Numbered from the stretch's first letter, positions 8,269 through 16,404 are shown. The stretch is DNA of 35,570 bases from JAVBQG01 sp031549185 (GCA_031549185.1 JAVBQG010000068.1:1-35570); one strand, 5' to 3'. Made by a program: numbers and translations. Notes: a model not told the origin generated them from the letters alone.

Positions 8269-8347
8269 CTTTGGCTTCACGCGGGGCAAACGTCTGCCGC
8301 CGCTGAAAAAACCGAATGCTGTGGATGGACAAACAGGCTCCGTCAGC

Positions 8348-9643
8348 TCAGGACCGAATCCCGCTTTCGAATGCGTTTCCCTCCCGAAGCGTCTTCACCG
8401 CTCTTTCGTCTTTTTCCTCCGAGGCCCCCCGGACCGTGTCTTTCTGGATCCGGTGCAGCAGAGTCTCTTCGAGGAAGTTCCTGATATTCCCGAAGAGTTC
8501 GCCGATCAGCCGGGATTTCTTTTCGTCGTCGAATGCGCCCGCGTCGTCCCGTTCGACCTGTTGCAATATCTCCGTGAAGTGCTCGAATCGCTTCGTCAGC
8601 TGGTCGGTGAGATCCTCGATAAAATCGCCGCTCTCCTTCGCCAGCTTCGGCCCCATCACGGAGACGCGCATGGCGTTGAACTCCCGGTAGTCGTCCGCCT
8701 CAAGCCTGGCGATGCGCTTGTCCACGTATTGCTGCGTCAAACGTTCGAGCCAGTCGACGTCCACGTCCGGGTCGGGAACGAAGTTCTCGCCCCCCGTCTC
8801 CCGCAGGTCGGTATCTCCGATGGAGACGGACTCGTAGACCACCGGGACGTCGGCAAATTTGTTTTCAGGGAAGAATCCCTGGCCCGTCTGGCCGCTCCGC
8901 GCGATGTCGGCCACCGTTGCGAGCATCTCGGAGTCGAAGGGAGTCGCCCAGTTGCCCGATTCGTATTGTTTTATAAAATCATCTCTGTAGATTTCGCGGT
9001 ATTTTTCGATGTGTTCGGCGTATGCTTCGGGATCCTGCTCGCGCATACGGACGCGGTTGATCATTTCGACCTTCAGCGCTGTCTTTTTGTCGACCATGCC
9101 GGAGAATTTGCCGAACGAGTGGCGTTTTCCCGTGGCTCTGTCCGTAACATAGAACAGGTCGGACGAAAAACTCAGCGCAGCCGTGTCGTTTTCAAGTTCC
9201 AGCGGCTCCGTCCCATTGTCGCTTACGCCGGAGACGAGTTTCTTATAATCCTCCTGCATCTTGTAAACGATCTTTTCGAGATCGCCTTCGAGTTCGACGA
9301 TCTTGATCTGCATATAATAACGGTCGTTCTCCGACAGGGTTTCGTCCTCCGCCTTTTTCGTGAGGGTTTTGATCGAGTCCAGCGTCCTCTTGACCTCGCG
9401 CATGCCCTTTTCCATCACCTTCATCCTCGGATCGGAGGACAAATTCGTCACTTTGGCAAACGTGCCCTCTGCATCCATGCGAACGCGAAGCTGCCCCTTG
9501 TGCAGGGCGCGCGCCTGGTCCGAGATGAAGACGCTGTCCACCGGCAGGCGAAGAATGATTCTGCTGCTCTCTTCCGATACGGGCGCCTGGCTTTTCTGTG
9601 CGACGACTGCCTGATACGACTGAATTTTATCGTCGATTCTCAC
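8348..9643 (-). CDS. Unknown 431-residue coiled-coil-containing protein
   Basis: I do not recognise this protein. It is highly charged, without a signal peptide or membrane segment. A helical, probably coiled-coil stretch spans roughly residues 75-145 (rich in Lys/Glu, MKVMEKGMREVKRTLDSI). A second charged helical region is near the C-terminus (EHFTEILQQVERDDAGAF). No catalytic motif is evident. The frame is open to 9679, but the GTG at 9643 has AGGGAGG seven bases upstream and starts the protein VRIDDKIQSYQAVV. The gene is monocistronic between the kinase gene and the stem-loop at 8222. The start VRIDDKIQSYQ is faintly like the N-termini of flagellar-type secreted or anti-sigma proteins, but that is too weak to use. 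Confidence 0.7.
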   Translation of the reverse strand: MRIDDKIQSYQAVVAQKSQAPVSEESSRIILRLPVDSVFISDQARALHKGQLRVRMDAEGTFAKVTNLSSDPRMKVMEKGMREVKRTLDSIKTLTKKAEDETLSENDRYYMQIKIVELEGDLEKIVYKMQEDYKKLVSGVSDNGTEPLELENDTAALSFSSDLFYVTDRATGKRHSFGKFSGMVDKKTALKVEMINRVRMREQDPEAYAEHIEKYREIYRDDFIKQYESGNWATPFDSEMLATVADIARSGQTGQGFFPENKFADVPVVYESVSIGDTDLRETGGENFVPDPDVDVDWLERLTQQYVDKRIARLEADDYREFNAMRVSVMGPKLAKESGDFIEDLTDQLTKRFEHFTEILQQVERDDAGAFDDEKKSRLIGELFGNIRNFLEETLLHRIQKDTVRGASEEKDERAVKTLREGNAFESGIRS

Positions 9644-9783
9644 GAAACAACCTCCCTGTTTTATTGGACTAGCGGGCATCCGTGCCTCCGCTATACAGGG
9701 TTTTATTTTAACACGATTCAGCCGGTTCCACCTTTAGTCCCCTGGTGTCTCCAGTTTGATTTTTCCTTTCTTCGTCCTTATTC

Positions 9784-11154
9784 CTAGGGAATCAGCCCCC
9801 TGATACAGGTGCCCTCGCCGGGGTAGGAGAGGACCTCCAGCCTGCCGCCGACCAGCGCCAGACGTTCCTCCATGTTGGAGAGGCCCCTGTGCCCCTCCAC
9901 GCGCAGGCCCGCAGTGCCGTCCTCGTGCATGTCGAAGCCGTTGCCGTCGTCCTGTACGCAGAGTTCGAGCGTACCGTCCTCCTCTTTGACGTCGACCCAG
10001 ACGTTCCTGGCCTCGCCGTGGCGCACGGAGTTGGTCACCGCCTCCTGCACGACGCGGAAGAACGCGAGCGTGACGCCCTCGGTGAACGACAGGTCCTCGT
10101 CCACATCGAGAAAGATCCGTACGCCGTACTGCGCCGACTGGCGCTCGGTGAGCTCGGTCAACGCCTGCTGCAGCCCCAGCTCGAGCCACGGCGGGTTGAG
10201 GAAATCGCAGAGCCCCCGCATTTCCTTCACGGTCGCCTGCGCGATCTTCTCCGCCAGTTCGAGCTGGCGCCTCGTCTCCTCCGCCGTGTTGTCCGGGGCC
10301 TTTGCAAGGTGGATGCGCTGGATCAGGGCCGTGACGTCCTGCAGCGGGCCGTCGTGGATGTCGCGGGATATCTTTGTGCGCTCCTCCTCCTGTACGCTGA
10401 CGAGGTCGTTCATGCATGTGCGGATCACGTGCACCTTGGTGATGGCCTCCTGGGCCACCTGGGCAAAGGCGGCGCGAAGTTTCCGCAGCTCGTAGACGGC
10501 GCCCGGGGCGCTCTTGGAGGGAACCTCCTCCCCCCACTTGAGCGAAGACATCTCCGCCTCCAGCTCTCCGAGCGGCCTGATGGCCGACTTCCAGAGGCGC
10601 CAGAGGGTCAGCGCGCTCCACAGGCCGACGAGCCCGACCATGGAGGGCCACAGATAGACCGCGCGCATGGCCGCTCCCGGCAGGTCGTCCCAGGGAATGG
10701 CCCCGATGACGAGATAATGCCCGCGCGAGGCGGGGAAGACGGCGACCGTGTATTTCTCGCCCGCCTTGTCGTGGAGTTCTCTGGCGATGCCGATGGGAAA
10801 CTCCGTGCCCGAGTCGCGGACGAGGTCGCGCAGGCGGGAGGAGCCGTACAGAAAGGCGCCCCGGTTGTCGAGCACCACAATAAGACCGGGAAGCCGCCCC
10901 AACCCGACGAACGAGCGGAGACCGAGCTTCCCGTCATAACTGTCCGAATTTCGATTGTCTCCGAAGGACCAGACGTCCTCCCTCGTCTCCAGCCGCGAAG
11001 CCACGCTCTCCGTGAGGCTCTCCACGTAAGAGCGCGCCAGCGTCTCCACTGTCTTTTGCGAATGAAACAAACCCACGACCGCCAGCATCAGGATTCCTAT
11101 GGGCGGCAGAAAGACCGAGAGGGCCAGAGAAAAAAGCCGGTTCTTTTCCTTCAA
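9784..11154 (-). CDS. Sensor histidine kinase, NarX/DegS-type (HisKA_3)
   Basis: Membrane sensor kinase of about 456 residues. N-terminal segment (about 5-28), a periplasmic sensing region (about 30-180) and a second membrane segment (VYLWPSMVGLVGLW, about 185-205). These are followed by a linker, the HisKA_3 dimerisation domain with phospho-acceptor His267 in ISRDIHDGPLQDV, and a HATPase_c domain with QEAVTNSVRHGEA (N box), DDGNGFD (G1) and GHRGLSNMEERL (G2). The substrate signal is unknown. The start is unusual: no ATG or GTG is suitably placed, and TTG 11154-11152 is chosen because GAGGAGGAG lies about 9 bases upstream and gives MKEKNRLFSLAL running straight into the membrane segment. It starts 37 bases past the response-regulator stop, so the pair is one operon. 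Confidence 0.88.
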   Translation of the reverse strand: MKEKNRLFSLALSVFLPPIGILMLAVVGLFHSQKTVETLARSYVESLTESVASRLETREDVWSFGDNRNSDSYDGKLGLRSFVGLGRLPGLIVVLDNRGAFLYGSSRLRDLVRDSGTEFPIGIARELHDKAGEKYTVAVFPASRGHYLVIGAIPWDDLPGAAMRAVYLWPSMVGLVGLWSALTLWRLWKSAIRPLGELEAEMSSLKWGEEVPSKSAPGAVYELRKLRAAFAQVAQEAITKVHVIRTCMNDLVSVQEEERTKISRDIHDGPLQDVTALIQRIHLAKAPDNTAEETRRQLELAEKIAQATVKEMRGLCDFLNPPWLELGLQQALTELTERQSAQYGVRIFLDVDEDLSFTEGVTLAFFRVVQEAVTNSVRHGEARNVWVDVKEEDGTLELCVQDDGNGFDMHEDGTAGLRVEGHRGLSNMEERLALVGGRLEVLSYPGEGTCIRGLIP

Positions 11155-11191
11155 TTCCGATGACTCCTCCTCGGCACGGCGAACGGGTCGC

Positions 11192-11830
11192 TTAATCGAG
11201 CAGTTCCTCCAGCATGACGACTCCATACTTGAGCGCCAACAGCATGGATTCGGTCTTGTTGCGAGCACCGAGCTTGTCGTAGATGGACGCTAAGTGCGTC
11301 TGCACCGTGCGCTCGCTAATGAAGAGCTGCGAGGCGATCTCCTTGCCGGAGAGTCCCTTCGCCGCCAACAGCAGAACTTCGCGCTCGCGCGCGGAAATCG
11401 GCTCCGGGGACATGTTCTCGCCCTCCTCGACCGTGCTCGCGACCTCGCTGTCGAGATAGAGGCCGCCGCGGGCGACGATGCGGATCGCACGCGCCAGCGT
11501 ATCGGCCGTCGACGACTTGAGCACGTAGCCGCGCGCGCCTGCCCGCAGCGAGGAGAGAACGTACTGCTGCGCGTCGTAGCTGGTGAGCATCAGAGGAATG
11601 ACCGGAAGCCCCTCCTCTTTGATCTTTCTGGTGATGGAAACTCCGTCCAGCCCAGGCATACGGATATCGAGCAGCGCAACCTGGGGTTTCAACTCCTTGA
11701 TGCCGTTCCAGGCGGTCTCTCCGTCCGCAAACTCCCCCAGCACGTTGAAATCCTGCTCTTTGGCCAGATATGCCATCAGGCCAGCCCTCGTCAATGGATG
11801 GTCGTCTGCTAGAATCAGGTTTATCGACAT
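11192..11830 (-). CDS. NarL/FixJ-family response regulator
   Basis: A 212-residue DNA-binding response regulator, the output partner of the kinase encoded downstream. REC domain: acidic pair Asp9-Asp10, phospho-acceptor Asp55 in LLDIRMPGLDG, the Thr/Ser switch in MLTSYD and Lys in YVLKSS. The C-terminal LuxR-type helix-turn-helix (about residues 145-205) has ISAREREVLLLAAKGLSGKEIA and SERTVQTHLASIYDKLGA, both canonical. ATG 11830 has GGAGGGGG about 11 bases upstream. A 150-base structured leader with its own promoter precedes it. Targets are not known. Confidence 0.93.
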   Translation of the reverse strand: MSINLILADDHPLTRAGLMAYLAKEQDFNVLGEFADGETAWNGIKELKPQVALLDIRMPGLDGVSITRKIKEEGLPVIPLMLTSYDAQQYVLSSLRAGARGYVLKSSTADTLARAIRIVARGGLYLDSEVASTVEEGENMSPEPISAREREVLLLAAKGLSGKEIASQLFISERTVQTHLASIYDKLGARNKTESMLLALKYGVVMLEELLD

Positions 11831-11869
11831 AATGAAGATTCCCCCTCCGCTATGATAAGCCCCTTAAAG

Positions 11870-11990
11870 ACGTGGTAGCGAGACGAAAGAGCGCGACGTA
11901 AACCCGCGCGGACTCTCGCCCCCAGAAAAGGTAGGAGGCCTTTACTATCATGCCGTTCTCACGGCTTTGATACATCCGCAGGACAACGTA
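11870..11990 (-). ncRNA. structured RNA: leader of the response-regulator operon or a small RNA
   Basis: On the minus strand this stretch folds into two strong elements. P1 (11972-11946) is TATCA/TGATA enclosing GCCGT-GAGA-ACGGC, a hairpin closed by a GAGA tetraloop. P2 (11919-11878) is GCGAGA/TCTCGC enclosing GCGCG/CGCGC. Between them lies GGCCTCCTACC. It begins about where the promoter at 11993-12020 would start transcription and ends before the ribosome-binding site. It matches no riboswitch I can recall; a 6S-like RNA was considered but a closing stem is lacking. It may simply be a 5' leader. Confidence 0.35.
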
Positions 11991-11992
11991 TC

Positions 11993-12020
11993 TGAATACG
12001 CCTTCAATACTTACTGTAAA
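11993..12020 (-). promoter_or_regulatory. putative promoter of the two-component operon
   Basis: Minus strand: TTTACA (12020-12015), 16-base spacer, TATTCA (11998-11993). The -35 box matches five of six consensus bases; the -10 box is weak. Transcription would begin about 150 bases before the regulator start, which creates the structured leader. Confidence 0.4.
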
Positions 12021-12089
12021 GAGCAGGACCGGCTGCCGGCTACATAGGCGCTACGATCAAGGAGAGAACAAGAAACGTCCTCGCACCCG

Positions 12090-12113
12090 AGAAAAATAGA
12101 CCGGCCGGTCTCA
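12090..12113 (-). terminator. intrinsic terminator of the HD-domain gene
   Basis: On the minus strand AGACCGGCCGGTCT is a perfect palindrome (12111-12098), folding into a short stem followed by ATTTTTCTC. It lies 15 bases past the stop of the HD-domain gene. The stem is short (5 bp with a GGCC loop), so efficiency is uncertain. Confidence 0.5.
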
Positions 12114-12126
12114 GATCCGGAAACGC

Positions 12127-12693
12127 CTATTCTCCCAGCCCGATCTCCCGCTCCACGGGCCTCAGGGCCTCGATCGTGCGCTCGATCAGCCCCTCGAGCT
12201 GCTCTCCCATCAGCGTACTGCCGCGCTCGATCACCTCGCGGTTGACACCGCGCGCGAAGGCCTTGTCTTTCCACTTCTTCTTGACGGACTTGACCTCGAG
12301 GTCCGAGAGCGATTTGCCCGGGCGCACCAGGGCTACGGCGGTGACGAAGCCGGTGAGCTCGTCGATCGTGTAGAGCGCCTTCTCCATGGGCGAAAGGGGT
12401 TCCACGCCGGAGAACTCCCAGCCGTGTGCCAAGACCGCGCGCACGAACTCCTCCGGGTAGCCGGCCGCCCGCAGGATCTCGCCGCCCTCCATGGGGTGGC
12501 GATCGGCGGTCTGCGTCTTCTCCCAGTCGATGTCGTGCAACAGCCCGACCTGCCCCCAGAAGTCCTCGTCCTCGCCGTAGAGGCGGGCGAAGTAGCGCAT
12601 GGCGGCCTCCACCGCCAGCGCGTGCCGCAGGTACATGTCCTCCTTGTTGTGCTCCTTGAAAAACGCCATGGACTGTTCGCGCGTGAAATTCAT
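12127..12693 (-). CDS. HD-domain phosphohydrolase
   Basis: A 188-residue cytoplasmic protein of the HD superfamily, metal-dependent phosphohydrolases acting on nucleotides or related phosphates. His24 (LRHALAVEAAM), the defining His53-Asp54 pair (LLHDIDWE), and the later HPMEGGEILRAAGY and AHGW blocks are in the expected order, with an Asp in YTIDELTGF closing the site. The substrate is not predictable. Two starts are possible; ATG 12693 is preferred over ATG 12699 because the GGGAGG at 12701-12706 is then 7 bases away instead of 1. The 54-base palindrome at 12714 lies just upstream of this ribosome-binding site. Downstream is a probable intrinsic terminator. Confidence 0.85.
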   Translation of the reverse strand: MNFTREQSMAFFKEHNKEDMYLRHALAVEAAMRYFARLYGEDEDFWGQVGLLHDIDWEKTQTADRHPMEGGEILRAAGYPEEFVRAVLAHGWEFSGVEPLSPMEKALYTIDELTGFVTAVALVRPGKSLSDLEVKSVKKKWKDKAFARGVNREVIERGSTLMGEQLEGLIERTIEALRPVEREIGLGE

Positions 12694-12713
12694 CCTCATG
12701 CCTCCCGGTGAGA

Positions 12714-12767
12714 CCTCACCCTCCCCCGACCCCCTCTCCGCATTGGAGAGGGGGTCGGGGGGTGAGG
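12714..12767. repeat. CCTCACC-type palindromic repeat, solo hairpin copy
   Basis: CCTCACC...GACCCCCTCTCC pairs across a GCAT centre with GGAGAGGGGGTC...GGTGAGG, a near-perfect palindrome of 54 bases. The same sequence makes up the inverted ends of the DUF559 element at 27818 and of the short element at 35327. Here both outer arms share one hairpin with nothing in between. It lies between the FabH-like gene and the HD gene, 8 bases upstream of the latter's ribosome-binding site. Confidence 0.85.
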
Positions 12768-12800
12768 TTTTTGTCCTTTTGTTCTTTCTATTCTACCATT

Positions 12801-13811
12801 TTACCACGTAAGCACGGTTCCTCCCCACGACAATCCGACGCCGAAGCCCATGACCAGGGCCTTGTCGCCTCTCTTCAGGCGTCCGGCGTGCTCCATGTCG
12901 CGCAGCGCGAGAGGGATGGTGCAGCTGACCGTGTTGCCGTACTCGCCGATGTTGATGACGAACTTCTCCTCCGGGATCCCCAGTTCGTTTCGGAGTTTTT
13001 CGAGCAGCATGTGGCTCGCCTGGTGGAAGATCACCAGCTTGACCTCGTCCAATGTCAAACCGTTCTTTCTCAAAATCTCGTCCATGGTGGGGGGGGCAAT
13101 CTCGAGGGTGAAGTTCAGGATCTCCGGCCCGTCCATGTAGAGGTGTTCGGGCGTGCGCGTGTTGCCCCAGCGGTTCGTGGTCTCGACGCGCGTCTCCGGC
13201 GACGAGGGGTTCGCCCACGCGCCGGCCGGGATGATCAGTTTCGACGCGCCGCTGCCGTCCGTCCCCAGCACGAACTCGCCGATCCCGGCGTTCTCGCTCT
13301 CCTCGACCAGCATCGCCGCCGCCGCGTCCCCGAAGATCGTGCGCGTGCTCTTGTCCTGCGGGTGGATCGTGCGCGTGATCGTCTCCGCAGTGATCAGCAG
13401 TACCTTCTTCGCGAGCCCGCCGAAGATCAGTCCCTTCGCCAGCGCCAGACCGTAGATGAAACCCGAGCACCCCAGGTTGTAATCGAGAGCCCCCACGTCC
13501 TTGCGGAGGTTCAGGCGATCCTGCACGAGACAGGCCGTCGCGGGCAGAAAGTGGTCCGGGCACTCCGTGCAGAGCAGAAGGAAGTCGATCTCGTTCCGAT
13601 CGATTCCGTGTTCGGCGAAAAGCTTCTCGGCCGCCGCCGTGGCTAGGTCCGAGACCAGCTCGTCCTCCACGACGTGGCGTTTGGTGATGCCCGTCTTGCT
13701 CAGAATCTTTTGTTCCGTCCATGTTCCGAATTGCCGGACCAGCTCCGCATTGTCCAGAATTTTCTCCGGTAGATAGATGGATACGGCACGAACGGTCGTT
13801 CCCTTGGTCAT
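12801..13811 (-). CDS. 3-oxoacyl-ACP synthase III family protein (FabH-like)
   Basis: A 336-residue thiolase-fold condensing enzyme. The triad is complete: Cys115 in LGCSGFIYGL, His in IFHQASHMLLEKL (about residue 250) and Asn in NIGEYGNTVSCTIPLA (about 280). FGDAAAAML also fits. FabH starts fatty acid synthesis by joining acetyl-CoA with malonyl-ACP, but relatives with the same residues make other acyl products. No fab or acp gene lies beside it, so it may not be the housekeeping FabH. ATG 13811 has AGGAG and AAAGGA upstream and gives MTKGTTVRAVSIYLP; the longer frame to 13886 adds unrelated residues. It follows the dCMP deaminase gene on the same strand. Confidence 0.85.
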   Translation of the reverse strand: MTKGTTVRAVSIYLPEKILDNAELVRQFGTWTEQKILSKTGITKRHVVEDELVSDLATAAAEKLFAEHGIDRNEIDFLLLCTECPDHFLPATACLVQDRLNLRKDVGALDYNLGCSGFIYGLALAKGLIFGGLAKKVLLITAETITRTIHPQDKSTRTIFGDAAAAMLVEESENAGIGEFVLGTDGSGASKLIIPAGAWANPSSPETRVETTNRWGNTRTPEHLYMDGPEILNFTLEIAPPTMDEILRKNGLTLDEVKLVIFHQASHMLLEKLRNELGIPEEKFVINIGEYGNTVSCTIPLALRDMEHAGRLKRGDKALVMGFGVGLSWGGTVLTW

Positions 13812-13899
13812 ACTCCTACGTCCTTTCTCAGGTGCCAAATATATAAAGGTTCGGTGGTCTTTGCCCCTCAGGCCTCCGACTGCCAATCGGTCTCTTTAC

Positions 13900-14421
13900 T
13901 CAAATCCGCTCCGGCGGAACCGCCCTCAGCAGGATCGACCGGACCTCCGCCTCGTTTCCGAACACCTCGGAGACGAGGGCCGCCTCGCTTCGCAACGTGC
14001 GGGAGAGTTCGTCCGGGTACGGGTACATGTAGACGACGCGCACGCACCCCGCGTTAATCAGCAGCTTGCTGCAGATGGAACAGGGCTCGTGCGTGCAGTA
14101 GACCGTGCAGCCCCGCACGGAGGTGCCGGCGGAGGCCGCCTGCGCGAGCGCGTTCATCTCGGCGTGCGACCCGCGACAGATCTCGTGGCGCTCGCCCGAC
14201 GGGATGCCGAGCTCCTGCCGCAGGCAGCCGATGTCCGTGCAGTGCTTCGTGCCGGCCGGCGACCCGTTGTAGCCGGTCGCCAGAATCCGGTTCTCCGAGA
14301 CGAGCACAGCCCCGATACGCCGCCGCAAGCAAGTGCTTCGCGTGGAGGCGACCAGCGCGAGCGAAAGGAAATAGCCGTCCCAGCTCGGGCGTTTATAGGG
14401 TTTGTCCTCTGCGTCTGCCAT
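13900..14421 (-). CDS. dCMP deaminase (ComEB family)
   Basis: A 173-residue zinc-dependent cytidine/deoxycytidylate deaminase converting dCMP to dUMP for thymidylate synthesis. Zinc ligands and the catalytic Glu are in SHAEMNAL (His and Glu) and EPCSICSK (Pro-Cys-x-x-Cys). GAVLVSENRILATGYNGSPAG matches the substrate loop of dCMP deaminases, and CTDIGCLRQE fits the usual insertion. ATG 14421 is chosen over ATG 14427 because AGGGGG is then 7 bases upstream. It lies just after an intrinsic terminator of the preceding minus-strand operon, so it starts a new transcription unit. Confidence 0.92.
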   Translation of the reverse strand: MADAEDKPYKRPSWDGYFLSLALVASTRSTCLRRRIGAVLVSENRILATGYNGSPAGTKHCTDIGCLRQELGIPSGERHEICRGSHAEMNALAQAASAGTSVRGCTVYCTHEPCSICSKLLINAGCVRVVYMYPYPDELSRTLRSEAALVSEVFGNEAEVRSILLRAVPPERI

Positions 14422-14445
14422 CCTCATGCCCCCTCGAGTTTGCAC

Positions 14446-14472
14446 ACAAAAACCCCGGCACCATGCCGGGGC
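14446..14472 (-). terminator. intrinsic terminator of the cheV operon
   Basis: On the minus strand CCCCGGCA (14471-14464) pairs with TGCCGGGG (14460-14453) over a 3-base loop, followed by TTTTTGTG. It is 54 bases after the stop of the unknown gene that follows cheV. An 8-bp GC stem with a U tract is a textbook rho-independent terminator. Confidence 0.85.
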
Positions 14473-14525
14473 TAAATTGTAACACGCCGATGGTATACGG
14501 TAAATTTAGAGAAAGGCCGATTCTG

Positions 14526-15212
14526 TTAAAAATTATCGAGCGAAAGTTCGGGCACCGGGCCCACGAACTGCCGCGTCTCCTCGAACTCGAAGTTCATCAG
14601 CAGGTGCGCAATGCCCATCTGCGTGACGTCGTCCGTCTCGTAGGGGATGCAGCCCCTCCGATAGCCCAGTTTTTCCGCGAAATAGGGCACGTTGAAATTC
14701 TCCGGGCGGTCGCCCTCGGCCAGCTCCTTCGAAAGCAACACCAGAAAACCGTCCGTGTCGAAGAAGGGGTTCTCGCTCGCCACGACGATCACCTTGCACT
14801 CGTCCACGAGGATCTCCCGCTTCCATATGCCGCAGACGGTGATGCCCGCGCCGAAGTCGCCCTGTTCGTTCGAGAGGTTATAGAGCACGCGCTCCATCTT
14901 CTGCGAGTATGCGAAGACCATGGCGAAACTCGTCGAGTAGACCGAGTTCACGTGAGGGCGAATCAGGTTCTCCGGGACGAGCGTGCCGACCGGGCAGCCT
15001 CCCTGCGTCTCCATGTAGAGGAACTCGCTGCCGGCACAGAACGCCATCTTGGCGATGTGCCCCAGCGTCTCGCTGAAGAGCGTATTGACCATCACAGGCC
15101 TGAAATCGCAGCCGTACGCAACCCACGGCTCGATGTCGAGCTCCATGTTCTGCTCCCAGTACGGCAGTCGGGTTATTCCGTCGAACACGTTCAGCGCCGC
15201 AACACCCGTCAC
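14526..15212 (-). CDS. Unknown protein translationally coupled to CheV
   Basis: A 228-residue soluble protein I do not recognise. It starts with GTG overlapping the cheV stop codon (GTGA, 4-base overlap), a layout that couples translation, so a role together with CheV is likely. No membrane segment, signal peptide, HTH or nucleotide-binding motif is seen. It is rich in aromatic and acidic residues, with Cys at GCDF, AFCAG, GGCP, TVCG and RRGCIP, which may include a metal or redox site, but the spacing fits no pattern I know. An alternative internal start at MELDIEPW would lack the coupling. It is followed by a strong terminator. Confidence 0.75.
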   Translation of the reverse strand: MTGVAALNVFDGITRLPYWEQNMELDIEPWVAYGCDFRPVMVNTLFSETLGHIAKMAFCAGSEFLYMETQGGCPVGTLVPENLIRPHVNSVYSTSFAMVFAYSQKMERVLYNLSNEQGDFGAGITVCGIWKREILVDECKVIVVASENPFFDTDGFLVLLSKELAEGDRPENFNVPYFAEKLGYRRGCIPYETDDVTQMGIAHLLMNFEFEETRQFVGPVPELSLDNF

Positions 15213-16141
15213 CCCTGCGCGACCTCTTTGGTCGCGGTGGCCGGGCGTGCCAGCAGTTCGATCACCGTCTCAAGCAGCCTGTGCATCTCGGGTTTCGTGA
15301 TCTGCGCGTCGGCGCCGATGCTCTGGGCCTTGCGCTTGATGTCCTCGGCCATGACGGACGAGAAGACGATGATGGGGATGTGGGCCAGCTTCTTGCTCTC
15401 CTTCACGCGGCGCGTGAGCGTGAGCCCGTCCATCTTCGGCATTTCGATGTCGGTCAGGAGGATGTCGAAATCGTCGCCGTCCTCTTCGAGGCGATCCCAC
15501 GCGGCCTTGCCGTGTCCGACCATCTCGAGGTTGTGGAAGCCGCCCGAGGCAAGCGCCCCCTGTATGAGCTTGCGGATGAGCGGCGAGTCCTCGGCCACGA
15601 GGATTTTATAATCGTCGGGATTTCCGAGCTTCTGGCGCACCTCTTCGGACATGTCGCCCTCAAGTTTGAACTCCTCTGCGAGCGACGGGTTCACCACCTG
15701 CACGATGCGCTCGTAGTCCAGCAGCAGAATGTTGCGTCCGTCGCGCTTGATGACGTAGAGCGCGTTGTCTCCCAGAAACGTCCCCGTGAGCGAGGCGTCG
15801 AGTTCCTCGGAGTTGATGCGGTAAATGCGGTCGACACCGTCCACGACCAGCCCTAGTTTCATGCGGTTGAACTCGGCCACGATCAGTTTGCTGTTCTCCA
15901 GGTCCACGCAGGGTTCGATGTCGAGATAGACGCGCAGGTCGATGAGCGGAATGACTTCGCCGCGGATCGTGGTGATGCCCCGCATGGCCCTGTGTGTCTG
16001 AGGAACGTCGCGGGCACCGGGCCAGCGCAAGATCTCGCGCGTCTTGTCCACGTTGATGGCGAAGTACTGATTACCGAGCAAAAAAACAACGACTTGCCAC
16101 TCGTTTGTGCCAACTTCCGTCAGAATTCTCTCATCCGCCAC
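15209..16141 (-). CDS. cheV: Chemotaxis coupling protein CheV (CheW-REC)
   Basis: A 310-residue cytoplasmic adaptor with two domains. The N-terminal CheW-like domain (about residues 10-150, WQVVVFLLGNQYFAINVDK, GITTIRGEVIPLIDLR) docks receptors to the CheA kinase. The C-terminal receiver domain (about 180-300) shows the acid pair in VAEDSPLIRK, the phospho-Asp in LTDIEMPKMDG, Ser in VFSSV and Lys in QITKPE. Phosphorylation tunes receptor coupling. The GTG at 16141 is chosen since GAGGAG lies 8 bases upstream; the GTG at 16150 overlaps it. CheA, CheW, CheR and CheB are not in the window. It is cotranscribed with the unknown gene downstream and precedes two receptor-type genes on the same strand. 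Confidence 0.92.
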   Translation of the reverse strand: MADERILTEVGTNEWQVVVFLLGNQYFAINVDKTREILRWPGARDVPQTHRAMRGITTIRGEVIPLIDLRVYLDIEPCVDLENSKLIVAEFNRMKLGLVVDGVDRIYRINSEELDASLTGTFLGDNALYVIKRDGRNILLLDYERIVQVVNPSLAEEFKLEGDMSEEVRQKLGNPDDYKILVAEDSPLIRKLIQGALASGGFHNLEMVGHGKAAWDRLEEDGDDFDILLTDIEMPKMDGLTLTRRVKESKKLAHIPIIVFSSVMAEDIKRKAQSIGADAQITKPEMHRLLETVIELLARPATATKEVAQG

Positions 16142-16286
16142 GGCGATCACTCCTCAACTTTCTGCATGGAAACACCATATCAGCGCCGCCACAGCAACGC
16201 AACGGTATTGTATAGTATCCGGATTGGAATTGCAAAAGAAAACGGACACGGACGCGAGGGATAGGCGCCTGAAAGGCCTCCCCATC

Positions 16287-16404
16287 AGGCTGTGCAATAT
16301 CGCCGTAGGGACGCGCAATGCGCGTCCGGTCCCTGGAATGTTCCGGCGGCAGAGCGGACGCGCAATGCGCGTCCCTACGAAAAACGACGTTTTTACACAG
16401 CCCC
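16287..16404. repeat. GTAGGG-type double-hairpin repeat, full copy
   Basis: Outer ends GGCTGTG (16288-16294) and CACAGCCC (16396-16403) are inverted. Inside are two identical hairpins with the word GGACGCGCAATGCGCGTCC, separated by a spacer containing CCCTGGAATGTTCCGGCGG. The copy at 25306 has the same length, ends and spacer but other hairpin words. It occupies most of the 302-base gap between cheV and the chemoreceptor gene. Confidence 0.85.

Noticed and set aside
11870..11990. 6S RNA at the leader of the response-regulator gene
   Set aside because: No stem joins its 5' and 3' ends and the central bubble is not evident; reported only as a structured leader of unknown type.
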